This document shows positions 44,608 through 54,411 of a stretch of 64,000 nt of DNA, one piece after another (the first letter of the stretch is position 1; the number at the start of each line of letters is the position of its first letter). The stretch spans positions 24,355-88,354 of the forward strand of contig NZ_GG666297.1 of assembly GCF_000159095.1 (NCBI RefSeq), written 5' to 3'. A program made the translations under genes and the position numbers. The notes below the pieces were generated by a model, which searched no databases, had not been told where the DNA came from, and saw nothing but the letters and a program-made list of their open reading frames with translations. The stretch comes from Anaerococcus tetradius ATCC 35098 (GTDB taxonomy: Bacteria; Bacillota; Clostridia; Tissierellales; Peptoniphilaceae).

Positions 44608-46969
44608 GTTTATTGAAAACTACATCGAAAACTTGCAAAGAATTACCCTCAAATCTTTTGAGGATACATCTGATAAGGATAGATACGATGCCTTATGTGA
44701 TTCTATCATGGAGCTAATCAACGAAGAGTGGAGAGATTGCAAGAGAAAAACTAGAAACCAAAGAAAGGCTTACTATTTTTCAGCAGAATTCTTAATAGGT
44801 AGGTCTTTAGGTAACAACCTAATCAACCTAGGAATCTATGATGAAGTAAAAGAACTTCTTAGCGAAATAGGCATAGACTTTGAAGCTATCGAAAACTACG
44901 AAGATGACGCAGCCCTAGGTAATGGTGGACTTGGAAGACTTGCGGCTTGCTTTATGGACTCTGCTGCAACCCAAGGTCTTAACCTAGTAGGTTATGGGGT
45001 TAGATACAGAGAAGGAATCTTCAAACAAAAAATCGAAGAAGGCTTCCAAGTTGAACATGGTGATAGCTGGATTAAGGATGGAGATGGTTGGTCAATCAGA
45101 GTAGACTCCGATGCTAAAATCGTAAGATTTAGAGACCAACAAGTTAAGGCTGTTCCATTCGATATGCCAGTAGTTGGTTTTGAAAATGGTGTAGTAAATA
45201 CCCTAAGACTATGGCAATCTGAGCCATTCGAAGAATTTGACTTTGCTAAGTTTAACAACTACGAATACGACGAGGCGGTAAGTGAGAAAAACCGTGCAGA
45301 AGATATAACAAGAGTATTATATCCTAATGATATGCAAAGAGCTGGTAAGGTTCTAAGACTTAAACAACAATACTTCTTCTGCTCAGCATCTATCCAAGAT
45401 ATGGTAGAAAAATACAAAAACGACTATCCAGAAGACCTCAAGTTTGAAAATTTCAGCAAGTATCATGTTATCCAACTTAACGATACCCACCCAATTATAG
45501 CTATACCTGAACTAATCAGAGTTCTAGTTGACGAAAATGGAATCTTCTTTGAAGATGCCCTAGCTATAACAAGAAAAGTCTTCGCCTTTACCAACCACAC
45601 TGTCCTTCAAGAAGCTCTTGAAAGATGGGATAAGGACATCATGCTTGAAGTAAATCCAAGATGTCTTGAAATAATTGAAAAAATCAACGATATCTTAGTT
45701 GATGAATTTAAGGCTAAGGGATATTCAGACGACCAAATCGACCCATACAGAATTGATAGATTTGAACAAATTCACATGGCTAACCTCGCAATTTATGTAG
45801 GATTTTCAGTAAATGGTGTAGCTGCCCTTCATACAGAAATCCTAAAAGACGATACCTTTAAACACTGGTATAAGCTAAGACCTGAAATGTTTAACAACAA
45901 AACTAACGGTATCACTCCAAGAAGATGGCTAGTTTACTCAAATAGAGAACTATCAAGCTTCATCACAGGAAAACTTGGTACAGAAGATTGGAAATATCAA
46001 CTAGACCTCCTTAAAGGTCTTGAAAAATACGCCGATGATGAAAAAGTCCTAGAAGAATTGTGGAATATCAAACAAACAAAGAAAAATGAACTTGCTAGAT
46101 ATATCCTAGAAAAAGAAGGAATCAAGATTGATCCAAAATCAATATTCGACATTCAAATCAAGAGAATCCACGAATATAAGAGACAACACCTTAACATCCT
46201 TCACATAATCTACCTCTACCACAAACTAAAGAAAAATCCAGACATGGAATTTACCCCAACAACCTTTATCTTTGGTGGTAAGGCTGCCCCAGGATACTTT
46301 AGAGCCAAGGGTATGATTAAACTTGCCAATGAAGTAGCAAGAGTTGTAAATGCTGATCCTGACGTAAACAAAAAGCTAAAGGTAATCTTTGTAGAGAACT
46401 ACAGGGTAACTTATGCAGAAAAACTCTTCCCAGCAGCAGATATTTCTGAGCAAATTTCTACAGCAGGAAAAGAAGCATCTGGTACAGGAAATATGAAGTT
46501 CATGTTAAATGGTGCCCTAACTCTAGGTACTCTTGATGGAGCAAACATCGAAATCTTTGAGCATGCTGGAGAAGAAAACAACTACAGGTTTGGTGCGACA
46601 GTAGAAGAGCTAAACGAAATCATGGATACCTATAATCCAGTAGAATTCTACTCAAAAGACCCTGACATCAAAGACGTAGTAGACAGTCTAGTAAGTGGAG
46701 AATTTAAGGATAATGAATCATATATGTTCCTAGATATCTACAACGAACTAATCAAGCCACAAGAAGGTCAAAGAGGAGATACTTACTTCCTCCTAAAAGA
46801 TTTCAAGGCTTATGCAAAGGCTCACGAGAAAGTAAATAGAGAATACAAGAATAAGATGGAATGGTCAAGAAAATGTCTAATCAACATTGCTAACGCAGGA
46901 TTCTTCTCATCAGATAGAACTATCCTTGACTATGCAAATGACATTTGGAAAATCGATCAAAACAGATAA
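44585..46969 (+). CDS. glgP: Glycogen/maltodextrin phosphorylase
   Basis: I place the start at ATG 44585 (MDKLKKNKF), seven bases after GGGAGA; ATGs at 44570 and 44579 are alternatives. The 794-residue GT35 enzyme has ALGNGGLGRLAACFMDS, NDTHP, TNHTVLQEALERW and the PLP-binding ASGTGNMKFMLNGALTLGTLDGAN (read here in two halves), with the Lys near 638. It releases glucose 1-phosphate from alpha-1,4-glucans. Together with malQ it forms a complete maltodextrin degradation pair. Confidence 0.96.
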   Translation: MDKLKKNKFIENYIENLQRITLKSFEDTSDKDRYDALCDSIMELINEEWRDCKRKTRNQRKAYYFSAEFLIGRSLGNNLINLGIYDEVKELLSEIGIDFEAIENYEDDAALGNGGLGRLAACFMDSAATQGLNLVGYGVRYREGIFKQKIEEGFQVEHGDSWIKDGDGWSIRVDSDAKIVRFRDQQVKAVPFDMPVVGFENGVVNTLRLWQSEPFEEFDFAKFNNYEYDEAVSEKNRAEDITRVLYPNDMQRAGKVLRLKQQYFFCSASIQDMVEKYKNDYPEDLKFENFSKYHVIQLNDTHPIIAIPELIRVLVDENGIFFEDALAITRKVFAFTNHTVLQEALERWDKDIMLEVNPRCLEIIEKINDILVDEFKAKGYSDDQIDPYRIDRFEQIHMANLAIYVGFSVNGVAALHTEILKDDTFKHWYKLRPEMFNNKTNGITPRRWLVYSNRELSSFITGKLGTEDWKYQLDLLKGLEKYADDEKVLEELWNIKQTKKNELARYILEKEGIKIDPKSIFDIQIKRIHEYKRQHLNILHIIYLYHKLKKNPDMEFTPTTFIFGGKAAPGYFRAKGMIKLANEVARVVNADPDVNKKLKVIFVENYRVTYAEKLFPAADISEQISTAGKEASGTGNMKFMLNGALTLGTLDGANIEIFEHAGEENNYRFGATVEELNEIMDTYNPVEFYSKDPDIKDVVDSLVSGEFKDNESYMFLDIYNELIKPQEGQRGDTYFLLKDFKAYAKAHEKVNREYKNKMEWSRKCLINIANAGFFSSDRTILDYANDIWKIDQNR

Positions 46970-46971
46970 AT

Positions 46972-47763
46972 ATGAATGCAGAAAGCATATTTGGATTATT
47001 GATACCATTTATAGGCACAAGCGCTGGCGCCGCTTGTGTCTATATAATGCGTGATCAATTAAATGAAAAAGTACAAAAAGGTCTGTCGGGTTTTGCAGCA
47101 GGAGTAATGGTTGCGGCAAGCGTTTGGTCACTCCTAATACCTGCCATGGATATGGTAGAGGCGATGAAAAGGATGGCTTGGCTTCCAGCAAGTACTGGCT
47201 TCATAGTTGGAATAATCTTCCTACTATTCCTGGACTCAGTAATCCCTCACCAACATATAGACTCAGACTCACCAGAAGGTTTAAATAGCGAAAGTCTAAG
47301 AAAAACAACCATGATGGTCTTGGCAGTTGTGATACATAACATTCCAGAGGGAATGGCAGTAGGAGTATCCTTCGCAGGAGCGATTTATGGACATGGCACA
47401 GTAACTATGGCAGGTGCTATGGTCTTAGCCCTAGGCATTGCTATCCAAAACTTCCCGGAAGGAGCTATAATTTCCATGCCCCTAAAGGCAGTAGGAGTTA
47501 ACAAGCACAAGGCCTTTGTTTATGGTGTCCTTTCAGGGGCAGTAGAGCCTATAGCAGCGGTAATTACAATCATCCTATCAGGAGTAATGATTCCAATTCT
47601 ACCCTACCTCCTTAGCTTTGCAGCAGGAGCTATGTTTTATGTAGTAGTAGAAGAACTTATACCAGAAGCAACAGGAGAAGGAAAAGCCCACACCAATGTT
47701 GGAACCCTTGGTTTTTCCGCAGGTTTTGTAGTGATGATGATTTTAGATGTAATGCTTGGATAG
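46972..47763 (+). CDS. ZIP-family metal transporter
   Basis: The start is ATG 46972 (MNAESIFGLLIPFIG), two bases after glgP; an upstream in-frame codon lies inside glgP and has no ribosome site. The 263-residue protein has eight hydrophobic segments and the ZIP metal-site helices VIHNIPEGMAVGVSF and IAIQNFPEGAIISMP. Its loop (PHQHIDSD) is His-rich. It imports zinc or other divalent cations. Its place at the end of a glycogen operon is unexpected. Confidence 0.92.
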   Translation: MNAESIFGLLIPFIGTSAGAACVYIMRDQLNEKVQKGLSGFAAGVMVAASVWSLLIPAMDMVEAMKRMAWLPASTGFIVGIIFLLFLDSVIPHQHIDSDSPEGLNSESLRKTTMMVLAVVIHNIPEGMAVGVSFAGAIYGHGTVTMAGAMVLALGIAIQNFPEGAIISMPLKAVGVNKHKAFVYGVLSGAVEPIAAVITIILSGVMIPILPYLLSFAAGAMFYVVVEELIPEATGEGKAHTNVGTLGFSAGFVVMMILDVMLG

Positions 47764-47787
47764 ATGAATTATCCTAAGAATATAATC

Positions 47788-47832
47788 ATAGCCCAAGGCT
47801 TAGATTAATTTTTAAGCCAGGGGCTATTTTTG
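47788..47832 (+). terminator. Terminator of the AI-2E/malQ/glgP/ZIP operon
   Basis: ATAGCCC and GGCTT pair with AAGCC and GGGCTAT, followed by TTTT. Confidence 0.85.
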
Positions 47833-47972
47833 ATTTTAAATAAGTTTTTAAAATTTATCTTGATCTAAGCTAATATATTTTATGAGGGTAAAATAAGTCT
47901 ATGTAAGGATTTTTGCTTGTAGTTTTTCTAGTATTAGAAAAGCTTTGATAAATGTTTGTGGATTTTTAAAAT

Positions 47973-49079
47973 ATGAGTTATAAAAAAATTTTACTGAGCC
48001 TACTTTTTTCCTTGCTACTTATAGCTGGTATTAAAGATGGGGATAAAGACAGCTTTGGGTCTGTCGAGGCAGGCTCTGTTAAGGATCATAGAGAAATTAA
48101 CAAGAAGGAAAAGCTTGGGCAAACTAATAATAATCAAAAAAAGCTCGAAGAAGACGAAGAAGCTTTGTCAAAGCTTCGCTCCAAGGCCATAGAAGAGCTT
48201 GGCGGGCTTAAATTTTTGGATGGAAAAAGCCTCATAGCTTATACTTCGGCTATATATTCTAAAAAAGACCCCAAGGAGATTGAAAATATAATTGGCCAAG
48301 CAAAAAAGGCTAATGATAAATCTAGGAAAGAAAAGGAAGATGCCTTTATGATAGATCTTCATTATCAAAAGGCGAAAGTAGTAAAAATAGTTGATGGAGA
48401 TACCCTAGTGGTCGATTTGAAGGGAAAGACTTATAAGCTTAGGATGATTGGAATTGATACACCTGAAACCAAGCACCCCTACAAAGACGTGGAATTTTTT
48501 GGCTTAGAAGCATCTCGATTTACTAAAGAAAATCTAGACAATGTAGAAGTCTATCTAGAAAAGGACGTATCAGAGATTGACAGATACCAAAGACTTTTAA
48601 GATATGTATGGCTAAAGCTACCAAAAGATCCAGAAAATCCAAGCTATGAGGAAATAAAAAATCAAAGCTTTAATGGCATCCTCCTAAAAGAAGGCTACGC
48701 CAAGGCTTCAACCTTTCCTCCAGATGTTAAATATAGCGAATATTTTTATAAGATAGAAAAAGAAGCGAGAGATGAATCTAGGGGTTTGTGGAATGAAGGG
48801 CTAAGAAAGGCTTTTGAAGAGAAAAAATTAACTGGAAGCGATAAATTAGGGACTGGAAAGAAAAAAGGCAAATGGCTTCAGACTGCTAAGAAAATAACTA
48901 GGGGCAATAGAACTTATCTAGCAGATACGACCGACGGGCCAATAAAAGCTAACAAGAAATCTGGCAAGTACCATGTTAGGGGGCAGAAGGGTTACAATAA
49001 GATATCTGTTGATAATGTCGAGTGGTTCGATTCAGAAGAAGAAGCAGAAAAAGCTGGCTATGTTAAAGCCAAAAGATAA
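47973..49079 (+). CDS. Secreted or anchored thermonuclease-family nuclease with C-terminal sunset-like domain
   Basis: The 368-residue protein begins with a hydrophobic signal segment (KKILLSLLFSLLLIAGI), then a charged helical linker. The SNase domain (about residues 130-275) has VKIVDGDTLVVD, LRMIGIDTPETKHP, EKDVSEIDRYQRLLRYVW with the catalytic Arg/Glu pattern, and ARDESRGLWNE. The C-terminus (GPIKANKKSGKYHVRG to EEEAEKAGYVKAKR) resembles the sunset domain found after such nucleases. No Shine-Dalgarno site precedes the ATG, and a stop lies two codons upstream, so the start must be here or later. Confidence 0.85.
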   Translation: MSYKKILLSLLFSLLLIAGIKDGDKDSFGSVEAGSVKDHREINKKEKLGQTNNNQKKLEEDEEALSKLRSKAIEELGGLKFLDGKSLIAYTSAIYSKKDPKEIENIIGQAKKANDKSRKEKEDAFMIDLHYQKAKVVKIVDGDTLVVDLKGKTYKLRMIGIDTPETKHPYKDVEFFGLEASRFTKENLDNVEVYLEKDVSEIDRYQRLLRYVWLKLPKDPENPSYEEIKNQSFNGILLKEGYAKASTFPPDVKYSEYFYKIEKEARDESRGLWNEGLRKAFEEKKLTGSDKLGTGKKKGKWLQTAKKITRGNRTYLADTTDGPIKANKKSGKYHVRGQKGYNKISVDNVEWFDSEEEAEKAGYVKAKR

Positions 49080-49275
49080 TCTTAATTAAAAGAGTGGGAT
49101 TTACATTAAATCTTACTCTTTTTTAATAATCATAAGTTATGTAGGCAATTTTATTGAGTTAATCTTAGTTAGTTAAGCTTTATTAGATTAGAACTTGATG
49201 GGATAAAAAGTATAAAAATCCTCCTTCTTCCTACAAAAAAACTTCCAAAACAGTACATTAATAAAAGGAGGAAGT

Positions 49276-50109
49276 ATGAATTTTTTGGAAAATATTATTA
49301 CATCTTTGATGTTAATTCGAGTTACAGATATTATTGATATCGCAATTATAGCCTATGTTATTTATAAACTTTTTTCACTTTTAAGAAATACTAGGGCTGA
49401 GCAAGTTCTAAAAGGACTTATTTTTGTACTTATCTTTGCTTCTATTGCTGACTTATTAAATTTGAATACAGTTTCCTGGGTAATGAATCAGTTCTTGACT
49501 GTAGCCCTCGTCTTTATCATAGTTGTCTTTCAACCTGAGCTTAGAAGTGCTCTAGAAAGGCTTGGTAGGGGCAGGAGTCTTTTTTCAAATGATAAAATTC
49601 AAAGAGATGAGAGAAGTATAAATGAGTTGGTTTCAGCTATGAGTTCTCTTTCTAGGCAAAAAATAGGCGCCCTAGTTGTCCTCGAGCGTGAGGTAGGACT
49701 TGCTGATATTATAGAAAGTGGAACTAAGCTTGATGCTGATATTTCAAGCGAGCTATTGATTAATATTTTTATCCCAAACACCCCCCTTCACGATGGGGCA
49801 GTAATTATTAGGAAAAATACCATTGCGGCAGCAGCCTGTTACTTGCCTTTGTCATCTTCTAACACAATCTCCAAGGAGCTTGGTACAAGACATAGGGCAG
49901 CTATTGGAATTTCTGAAAAAAGCGATTGCCTAGTTGTTATCGTTTCAGAAGAAACTGGAAATATTTCTGTTGCAGAGAATGGAAAAATCAACAGATATTT
50001 TGATGAAGAGTCTCTAAGAATCAGACTAAAAAATGACCTAGTAAATAATGAAACAATTGCTAGTGCCATCAAGCAAAAGAAGGGAGAGGCTAATGAAAAA
50101 GAAAAATGA
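49276..50109 (+). CDS. cdaA: Diadenylate cyclase CdaA (DacA)
   Basis: The 277-residue membrane enzyme has three N-terminal helices (residues 12-100) and the DAC domain with LHDGAVII near residue 172 and TRHRAAIGI near 204, the two catalytic motifs. It makes c-di-AMP from two ATP, the messenger that controls potassium transport and osmotic balance in Firmicutes. The adjacent cdaR is its usual regulator. An AAAGGAGG site precedes the ATG. The usual glmM neighbour is not in the window. Confidence 0.97.
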   Translation: MNFLENIITSLMLIRVTDIIDIAIIAYVIYKLFSLLRNTRAEQVLKGLIFVLIFASIADLLNLNTVSWVMNQFLTVALVFIIVVFQPELRSALERLGRGRSLFSNDKIQRDERSINELVSAMSSLSRQKIGALVVLEREVGLADIIESGTKLDADISSELLINIFIPNTPLHDGAVIIRKNTIAAAACYLPLSSSNTISKELGTRHRAAIGISEKSDCLVVIVSEETGNISVAENGKINRYFDEESLRIRLKNDLVNNETIASAIKQKKGEANEKEK

Positions 50110-51031
50110 TACTCAACTTATCATCCTATCAGTCCTTCTAGCTATTGTAATGTGGGCTTTTGTTATCACATCTACCAATCCTTCTGTTAGCAGGACTTTC
50201 AGAAATGTACCTATACTAGTAGAACATAAGGATGAGCTTGAAGCCAAGGGCTATACTATAATAGGTCTTGATGAAGTCGGAAATGTCAATATCAGAGTTG
50301 AAGGTTCTAGAAGCAAGATTATAGGAATAAAGCAACATGATATCCAAGCGAGCATAGATGTCCTAAATGTCAAAGAAGGGATTCAATCAGTTGATGTAAA
50401 GGTAGATGCTCCAAGTGGGGTAAATATTTCTCTAATAGATCCAAATGATATAAATATAAATGTCCAAAAGATAGTAGAAAAAACAATTCCAGTTAACCTA
50501 GTCATAAAAGATAGTCTAAAAGATGGGAAGTCTGTAGAAGTCAACGAACAATCCTTAAAGGAAATAAAGGTAAGAGGACCTGCCTCTGAGATTAATAAAA
50601 TAGATAGGGTAGATGCTATAATTGATGATGCCAACTATCTTGACGGAAAGATGCACAATCTAGCCATCCACGTCTTGGATAAGGCGGGTAAGGAAGTTAA
50701 TAATGTTGATAAATCAGCTGATGATATCAATGTATCCTTTACAGTAGCAGAAACAAAGTCTGTAAAAATTAGACTAAATACTTATGGAGAAGTTGCTGAT
50801 GGCTACGAGATTAAAAATGCTATGGTTTCTCCATCTGATTGCGTTCTAAAGGGCAATGGACAAGTTCTTAAAGAGATTGATGAAGTTACAACCTTCCCTG
50901 TCAATGTATCAAATCTAAAGTCAAACAAAACAGGGGAAGTAAGGCTAAATTTAGCCGAAGGAGTAACCCTTTATGACGGTTCTAATCCAGTCAACTACAA
51001 GATTGAAGTAAACAAAAAAGACAGACAATGA
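50093..51031 (+). CDS. cdaR: CdaA regulator CdaR (YbbR-domain protein)
   Basis: The start is ATG 50093, behind GGGAGAGG, inside the last codons of cdaA. The 312-residue protein has one N-terminal membrane helix (LIILSVLLAIVMWAFVI) and about three extracellular YbbR repeats (VPILVEHKDELEAKGY, IPVNLVIKDSLKDG, VKIRLNTYGEVADGYE). It binds CdaA and modulates c-di-AMP synthesis from outside the membrane. Confidence 0.93.
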   Translation: MKKKNDTQLIILSVLLAIVMWAFVITSTNPSVSRTFRNVPILVEHKDELEAKGYTIIGLDEVGNVNIRVEGSRSKIIGIKQHDIQASIDVLNVKEGIQSVDVKVDAPSGVNISLIDPNDININVQKIVEKTIPVNLVIKDSLKDGKSVEVNEQSLKEIKVRGPASEINKIDRVDAIIDDANYLDGKMHNLAIHVLDKAGKEVNNVDKSADDINVSFTVAETKSVKIRLNTYGEVADGYEIKNAMVSPSDCVLKGNGQVLKEIDEVTTFPVNVSNLKSNKTGEVRLNLAEGVTLYDGSNPVNYKIEVNKKDRQ

Positions 51032-52383
51032 TAAGGCTAAAGACAAAAATACCCTACGAGAAAATTATAAATAGGCTAAAGGAAAATGGCTTTGAGGCCT
51101 ATCCAGTAGGAGGTTGTGTTAGGGATAGCCTCCTAGATTTGGAAATATCAGATGTAGATATAACAAGCAATGCAAGACCTGAAGAAATAGAAAAAGTCTT
51201 TAGCTCATCAAAGCTAATAGACATAGGAAAAAAATTTGGAACTATAAAGATTATAGACTTTGGCTATGAATTTGAAGTAACGACCTTTAGGGCTGAAAGT
51301 GCCTATAGGGATCGTAGGCATCCAGAAAAAATTAGCTTTGCTGATAATATATATGATGATTTAAAAAGACGAGATTTTACCATAAATGCCATGGCCTTTG
51401 ATAGAGGAGAGCTTATAGATCCCTTTGGTGGAAGGCTTGATTTAGAGAAGAAAATAATTAGGGCGGTAGGAGATGCCAAAGAAAGAATTGACGAAGACCT
51501 CCTTAGGTCTATGAGAGCAGTAAGATTTGCTAGTCGCCTTGGCTTTACCATCGAAGAATCCTTAATGGAAGCTATTAGAGCTAAGGCCTGTGAGATAAAT
51601 CTTATATCTAAGGAGAGGATAGGAGAAGAGCTTTCCAAAATATTGATTTCTGATAGACCTTCTTATGGTATTAGGCTATTGGATGTGGCTGGTATTCTTT
51701 CAGAAATCCTTCCAGAGCTTTACAAAACTAAGGGCTTTGACCAACATTCAAGCTACCATCAGTATGATGTTTATGAGCACAGTCTCCATGTCCTAGCCAA
51801 TACCAGCAAGGACTTAGTAACTCGCTTTGCTGCCCTCTACCATGATGTCGGCAAAATCGACACTTTCTTTCTTGATGAAAGAGGCGAGGGAAGGTTTTTC
51901 GGCCATCAAAAGCTTTCAGATCAGATGCTAAAAAAGAGATTAAGGGCTTTAAAGTTTTCCAATAAATTCATAGAAGATGCATCTATGCTTGTAGCCCGCC
52001 ACATGGATTGCTCAAATTCCTATAGCAAAAAATCTATAAGGAAGTTACTTAGAAGGATGGGAGAAGTAAATCTTAGGAGGCTTTTTGACTTACAAAGGGC
52101 AGATATTAGAGCGACAAATCATCCAGATACAAGTAATATCGACCTAGGAGAAGAGCTTCTCTGTGAAGTTTTAGCTGATGACTTGCCAAAAAAAAGGTCA
52201 GATTTAGCTATTAACGGCTCTGATCTTCTAGCTTTGGGCTATCCTCAAGGCAAAATTATAGGAGAGCTTCTTTCAAAGATTGAAGAAGAAATATTAGAAG
52301 AAAAATTAAAAAATGAAAAGTCAGCCATCGTGGAATTTTTAACTAGAATGGGTAAAAATCTTGATAGCTTGACATATAAGTAG
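51028..52383 (+). CDS. cca: CCA tRNA nucleotidyltransferase, HD-domain type
   Basis: The 451-residue enzyme adds or repairs the 3' CCA of tRNAs. The N-terminal head has YPVGGCVRDSLL, ISDVDITSNA with the metal Asp pair, RRDFTINAMAFD and RAVRFASRLGF. The middle holds an HD-type motif (ALYHDVGKIDTF) near residue 270, the phosphohydrolase-like domain found in many bacterial CCA enzymes. It overlaps cdaR by four bases (ATGA). Confidence 0.94.
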   Translation: MIRLKTKIPYEKIINRLKENGFEAYPVGGCVRDSLLDLEISDVDITSNARPEEIEKVFSSSKLIDIGKKFGTIKIIDFGYEFEVTTFRAESAYRDRRHPEKISFADNIYDDLKRRDFTINAMAFDRGELIDPFGGRLDLEKKIIRAVGDAKERIDEDLLRSMRAVRFASRLGFTIEESLMEAIRAKACEINLISKERIGEELSKILISDRPSYGIRLLDVAGILSEILPELYKTKGFDQHSSYHQYDVYEHSLHVLANTSKDLVTRFAALYHDVGKIDTFFLDERGEGRFFGHQKLSDQMLKKRLRALKFSNKFIEDASMLVARHMDCSNSYSKKSIRKLLRRMGEVNLRRLFDLQRADIRATNHPDTSNIDLGEELLCEVLADDLPKKRSDLAINGSDLLALGYPQGKIIGELLSKIEEEILEEKLKNEKSAIVEFLTRMGKNLDSLTYK

Positions 52384-52421
52384 TATATTATTTCAATGAG
52401 TAAGAACACCAGGAGGAAAAA

Positions 52422-53786
52422 ATGACAGAATTAAAATCACACGAAAATAATATAGCAAAATTTGAATTTGATGTGCCATATGACGAATTTAAGAAGGCGA
52501 CAGATACTGTATATAAGAGAAACAAATCTAGATATAGGGTAGATGGCTTTAGACCAGGCCACGTTTCTAGAAAAGTTCTAGAAAAAATGTATGGTCCAGA
52601 AATCTTCTATGATGAAGCAATCAAGCTTGTATTCCCAGAACCATACGAAAAAGCAGTAGAAGAACTTGCTCTAGAAGTAATCGACCAACCATCAGTAGAC
52701 CTAGACGATATCGAAGTTGGTAAGGACATTACTTTCAAGGTAGAAGTTGAAACTAAACCACACCCAGTTCTTGGAGATTATTCAAAACTTATAGTTGAAG
52801 AAGTTCCAGTAGAAGTAACTGACGAAGATATAGAAGCTGAACTTAAAAAACAACAAGAAGAAAATGCCAGACTAATCCCAGTAGAAGATGGTAAGGCTGA
52901 AATGGGAGATACAGTAAATATCGACTTTGACGGCTTCCTAGAGGGAGAAAGATTTGAAGGTGGAAAGGCTGAAAATTACGACCTAGTTCTTGGATCAAAT
53001 ACCTTTATCAAGGGCTTCGAAGACCAAGTTGTAGGACACCTTGCTGGAGATAAGTTTGATGTCAATGTAACTTTCCCAGAAGATTACCAAGCCAAAGAAT
53101 TCCAAGGAAAAGATGCGAAATTCGAAGTTGAAATTAATTCTATCACAAGAAAAGAACTTCCAAAACTAGATGATGAATTTGCAAAAGACATTTCAGAATT
53201 CGATACACTTGAAGAATTGAAAAATAGCCTAAAGGAAAAACTTGTAAAGGAAAAAGAAGAAAGAGCTAAAAGCATCATCCAAAATCAAGCTGTTGAAGCC
53301 CTAGTTAAAAAATCAGAAGTTAGCGCACCAAATGGTCTAGTAAACTCTGAAATTGACTTCGAACTACAAAACCTTGACCAAAGACTTCAACAAATGGGTA
53401 TAAGCCTTGCTCAATATGTTGAAATGACAAAAATGGATATCAACCAAATCCGTGAACAATACAGGGCTCAAGCAGAAGCTAGAGTTAAGGCAAATCTAGT
53501 AATTGATGAAGTTGCTCTTAAAGAGAACATAGAAGTTACAGATGAAGAAAAAGAAGCTGAAATCAACGAAGCAGCAGAAAACTATGGAGTAGAAGATAAA
53601 GAGAAATTCAAAGAACTCTTTGCTAAAAACGTATCTGACAAGACTCTAGAAGAAAATATCAAGAGAAGAAAAGCTGTTGAACTTCTAGCATCTAAGGCAG
53701 AAGCACTTCCTCACGAAGAGTACCACAAGGCAGTTGGCGATGACCACGATCACGACCACGATCATGAGGAAGGCGAAGACAAATAA
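52422..53786 (+). CDS. tig: Trigger factor
   Basis: The 454-residue ribosome-bound chaperone has the ribosome-binding motif region (RYRVDGFRPGHVSRKVLEK) at residues 30-50, an FKBP-type prolyl isomerase domain (GDTVNIDFDGFLEG to VTFPEDYQAKEFQGK) at about 160-245, and the helical C-domain. The last residues form a His/Asp-rich tail (DDHDHDHDHEEGEDK) likely to bind divalent metal. It is followed by clpP and clpX, the classic order. TTGACA 52 bases before the ATG may be a promoter. Confidence 0.97.
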   Translation: MTELKSHENNIAKFEFDVPYDEFKKATDTVYKRNKSRYRVDGFRPGHVSRKVLEKMYGPEIFYDEAIKLVFPEPYEKAVEELALEVIDQPSVDLDDIEVGKDITFKVEVETKPHPVLGDYSKLIVEEVPVEVTDEDIEAELKKQQEENARLIPVEDGKAEMGDTVNIDFDGFLEGERFEGGKAENYDLVLGSNTFIKGFEDQVVGHLAGDKFDVNVTFPEDYQAKEFQGKDAKFEVEINSITRKELPKLDDEFAKDISEFDTLEELKNSLKEKLVKEKEERAKSIIQNQAVEALVKKSEVSAPNGLVNSEIDFELQNLDQRLQQMGISLAQYVEMTKMDINQIREQYRAQAEARVKANLVIDEVALKENIEVTDEEKEAEINEAAENYGVEDKEKFKELFAKNVSDKTLEENIKRRKAVELLASKAEALPHEEYHKAVGDDHDHDHDHEEGEDK

Positions 53787-53811
53787 GCTCCATATTAGAT
53801 AAGGAGAAATA

Positions 53812-54405
53812 ATGATTGCTAAAAATTATTTAGTACCAACAGTTGTAGAACAAACCAATAGGGGCGAGAGAGCCTATGATATATATTCAAGACTTCTAAA
53901 GGATAGGATAATCTTCCTATCTGGAGAAGTTCGTGATGAAATAAGCGATATAATAATAGCTCAACTACTCTTTCTCGAAAGCGAAGATCCAGATAAGGAT
54001 ATCCAATTTTATATAAACTCTCCAGGTGGAGTTGTAACAAGTGGTCTTGCCATATATGACACTATGAACTATATAAAACCAGATGTATCAACTATCTGTA
54101 TTGGTCAAGCTGCATCAATGGCAGCAGTCCTTTTATCATCAGGAGCAAAGGGCAAGAGATATTCCCTACCTAGCTCAAATATTATGATTCACCAACCTTC
54201 TGGTGGGGCCCAAGGTCAAGCAAGCGACATTGTTATACAAGCTGAACAAATAATTAAGATAAAAGAAAAACTCAACAAAATTCTATCCGACAATACTGGT
54301 CAAAGCCTAAAGAAGATAGAAAAAGACACCGATAGGGATTTCGCAATGACTGCCGAAGAAGCGTTAAAATACGGTCTTATCGATAAAGTAATTGAAAGTA
54401 AGTAG
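53812..54405 (+). CDS. clpP: ATP-dependent Clp protease proteolytic subunit
   Basis: The 197-residue serine peptidase has the nucleophile Ser102 (GQAASMAA), the active His near 127 (IMIHQPSGG) and the family Asp in [10 protein letters not shown] near 176. It forms the tetradecameric degradation chamber used by ClpX. An AAGGAGAA site precedes the ATG, and clpX starts 6 bases after its stop. Confidence 0.98.
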   Translation: MIAKNYLVPTVVEQTNRGERAYDIYSRLLKDRIIFLSGEVRDEISDIIIAQLLFLESEDPDKDIQFYINSPGGVVTSGLAIYDTMNYIKPDVSTICIGQAASMAAVLLSSGAKGKRYSLPSSNIMIHQPSGGAQGQASDIVIQAEQIIKIKEKLNKILSDNTGQSLKKIEKDTDRDFAMTAEEALKYGLIDKVIESK

Positions 54406-54411
54406 GGTTAA

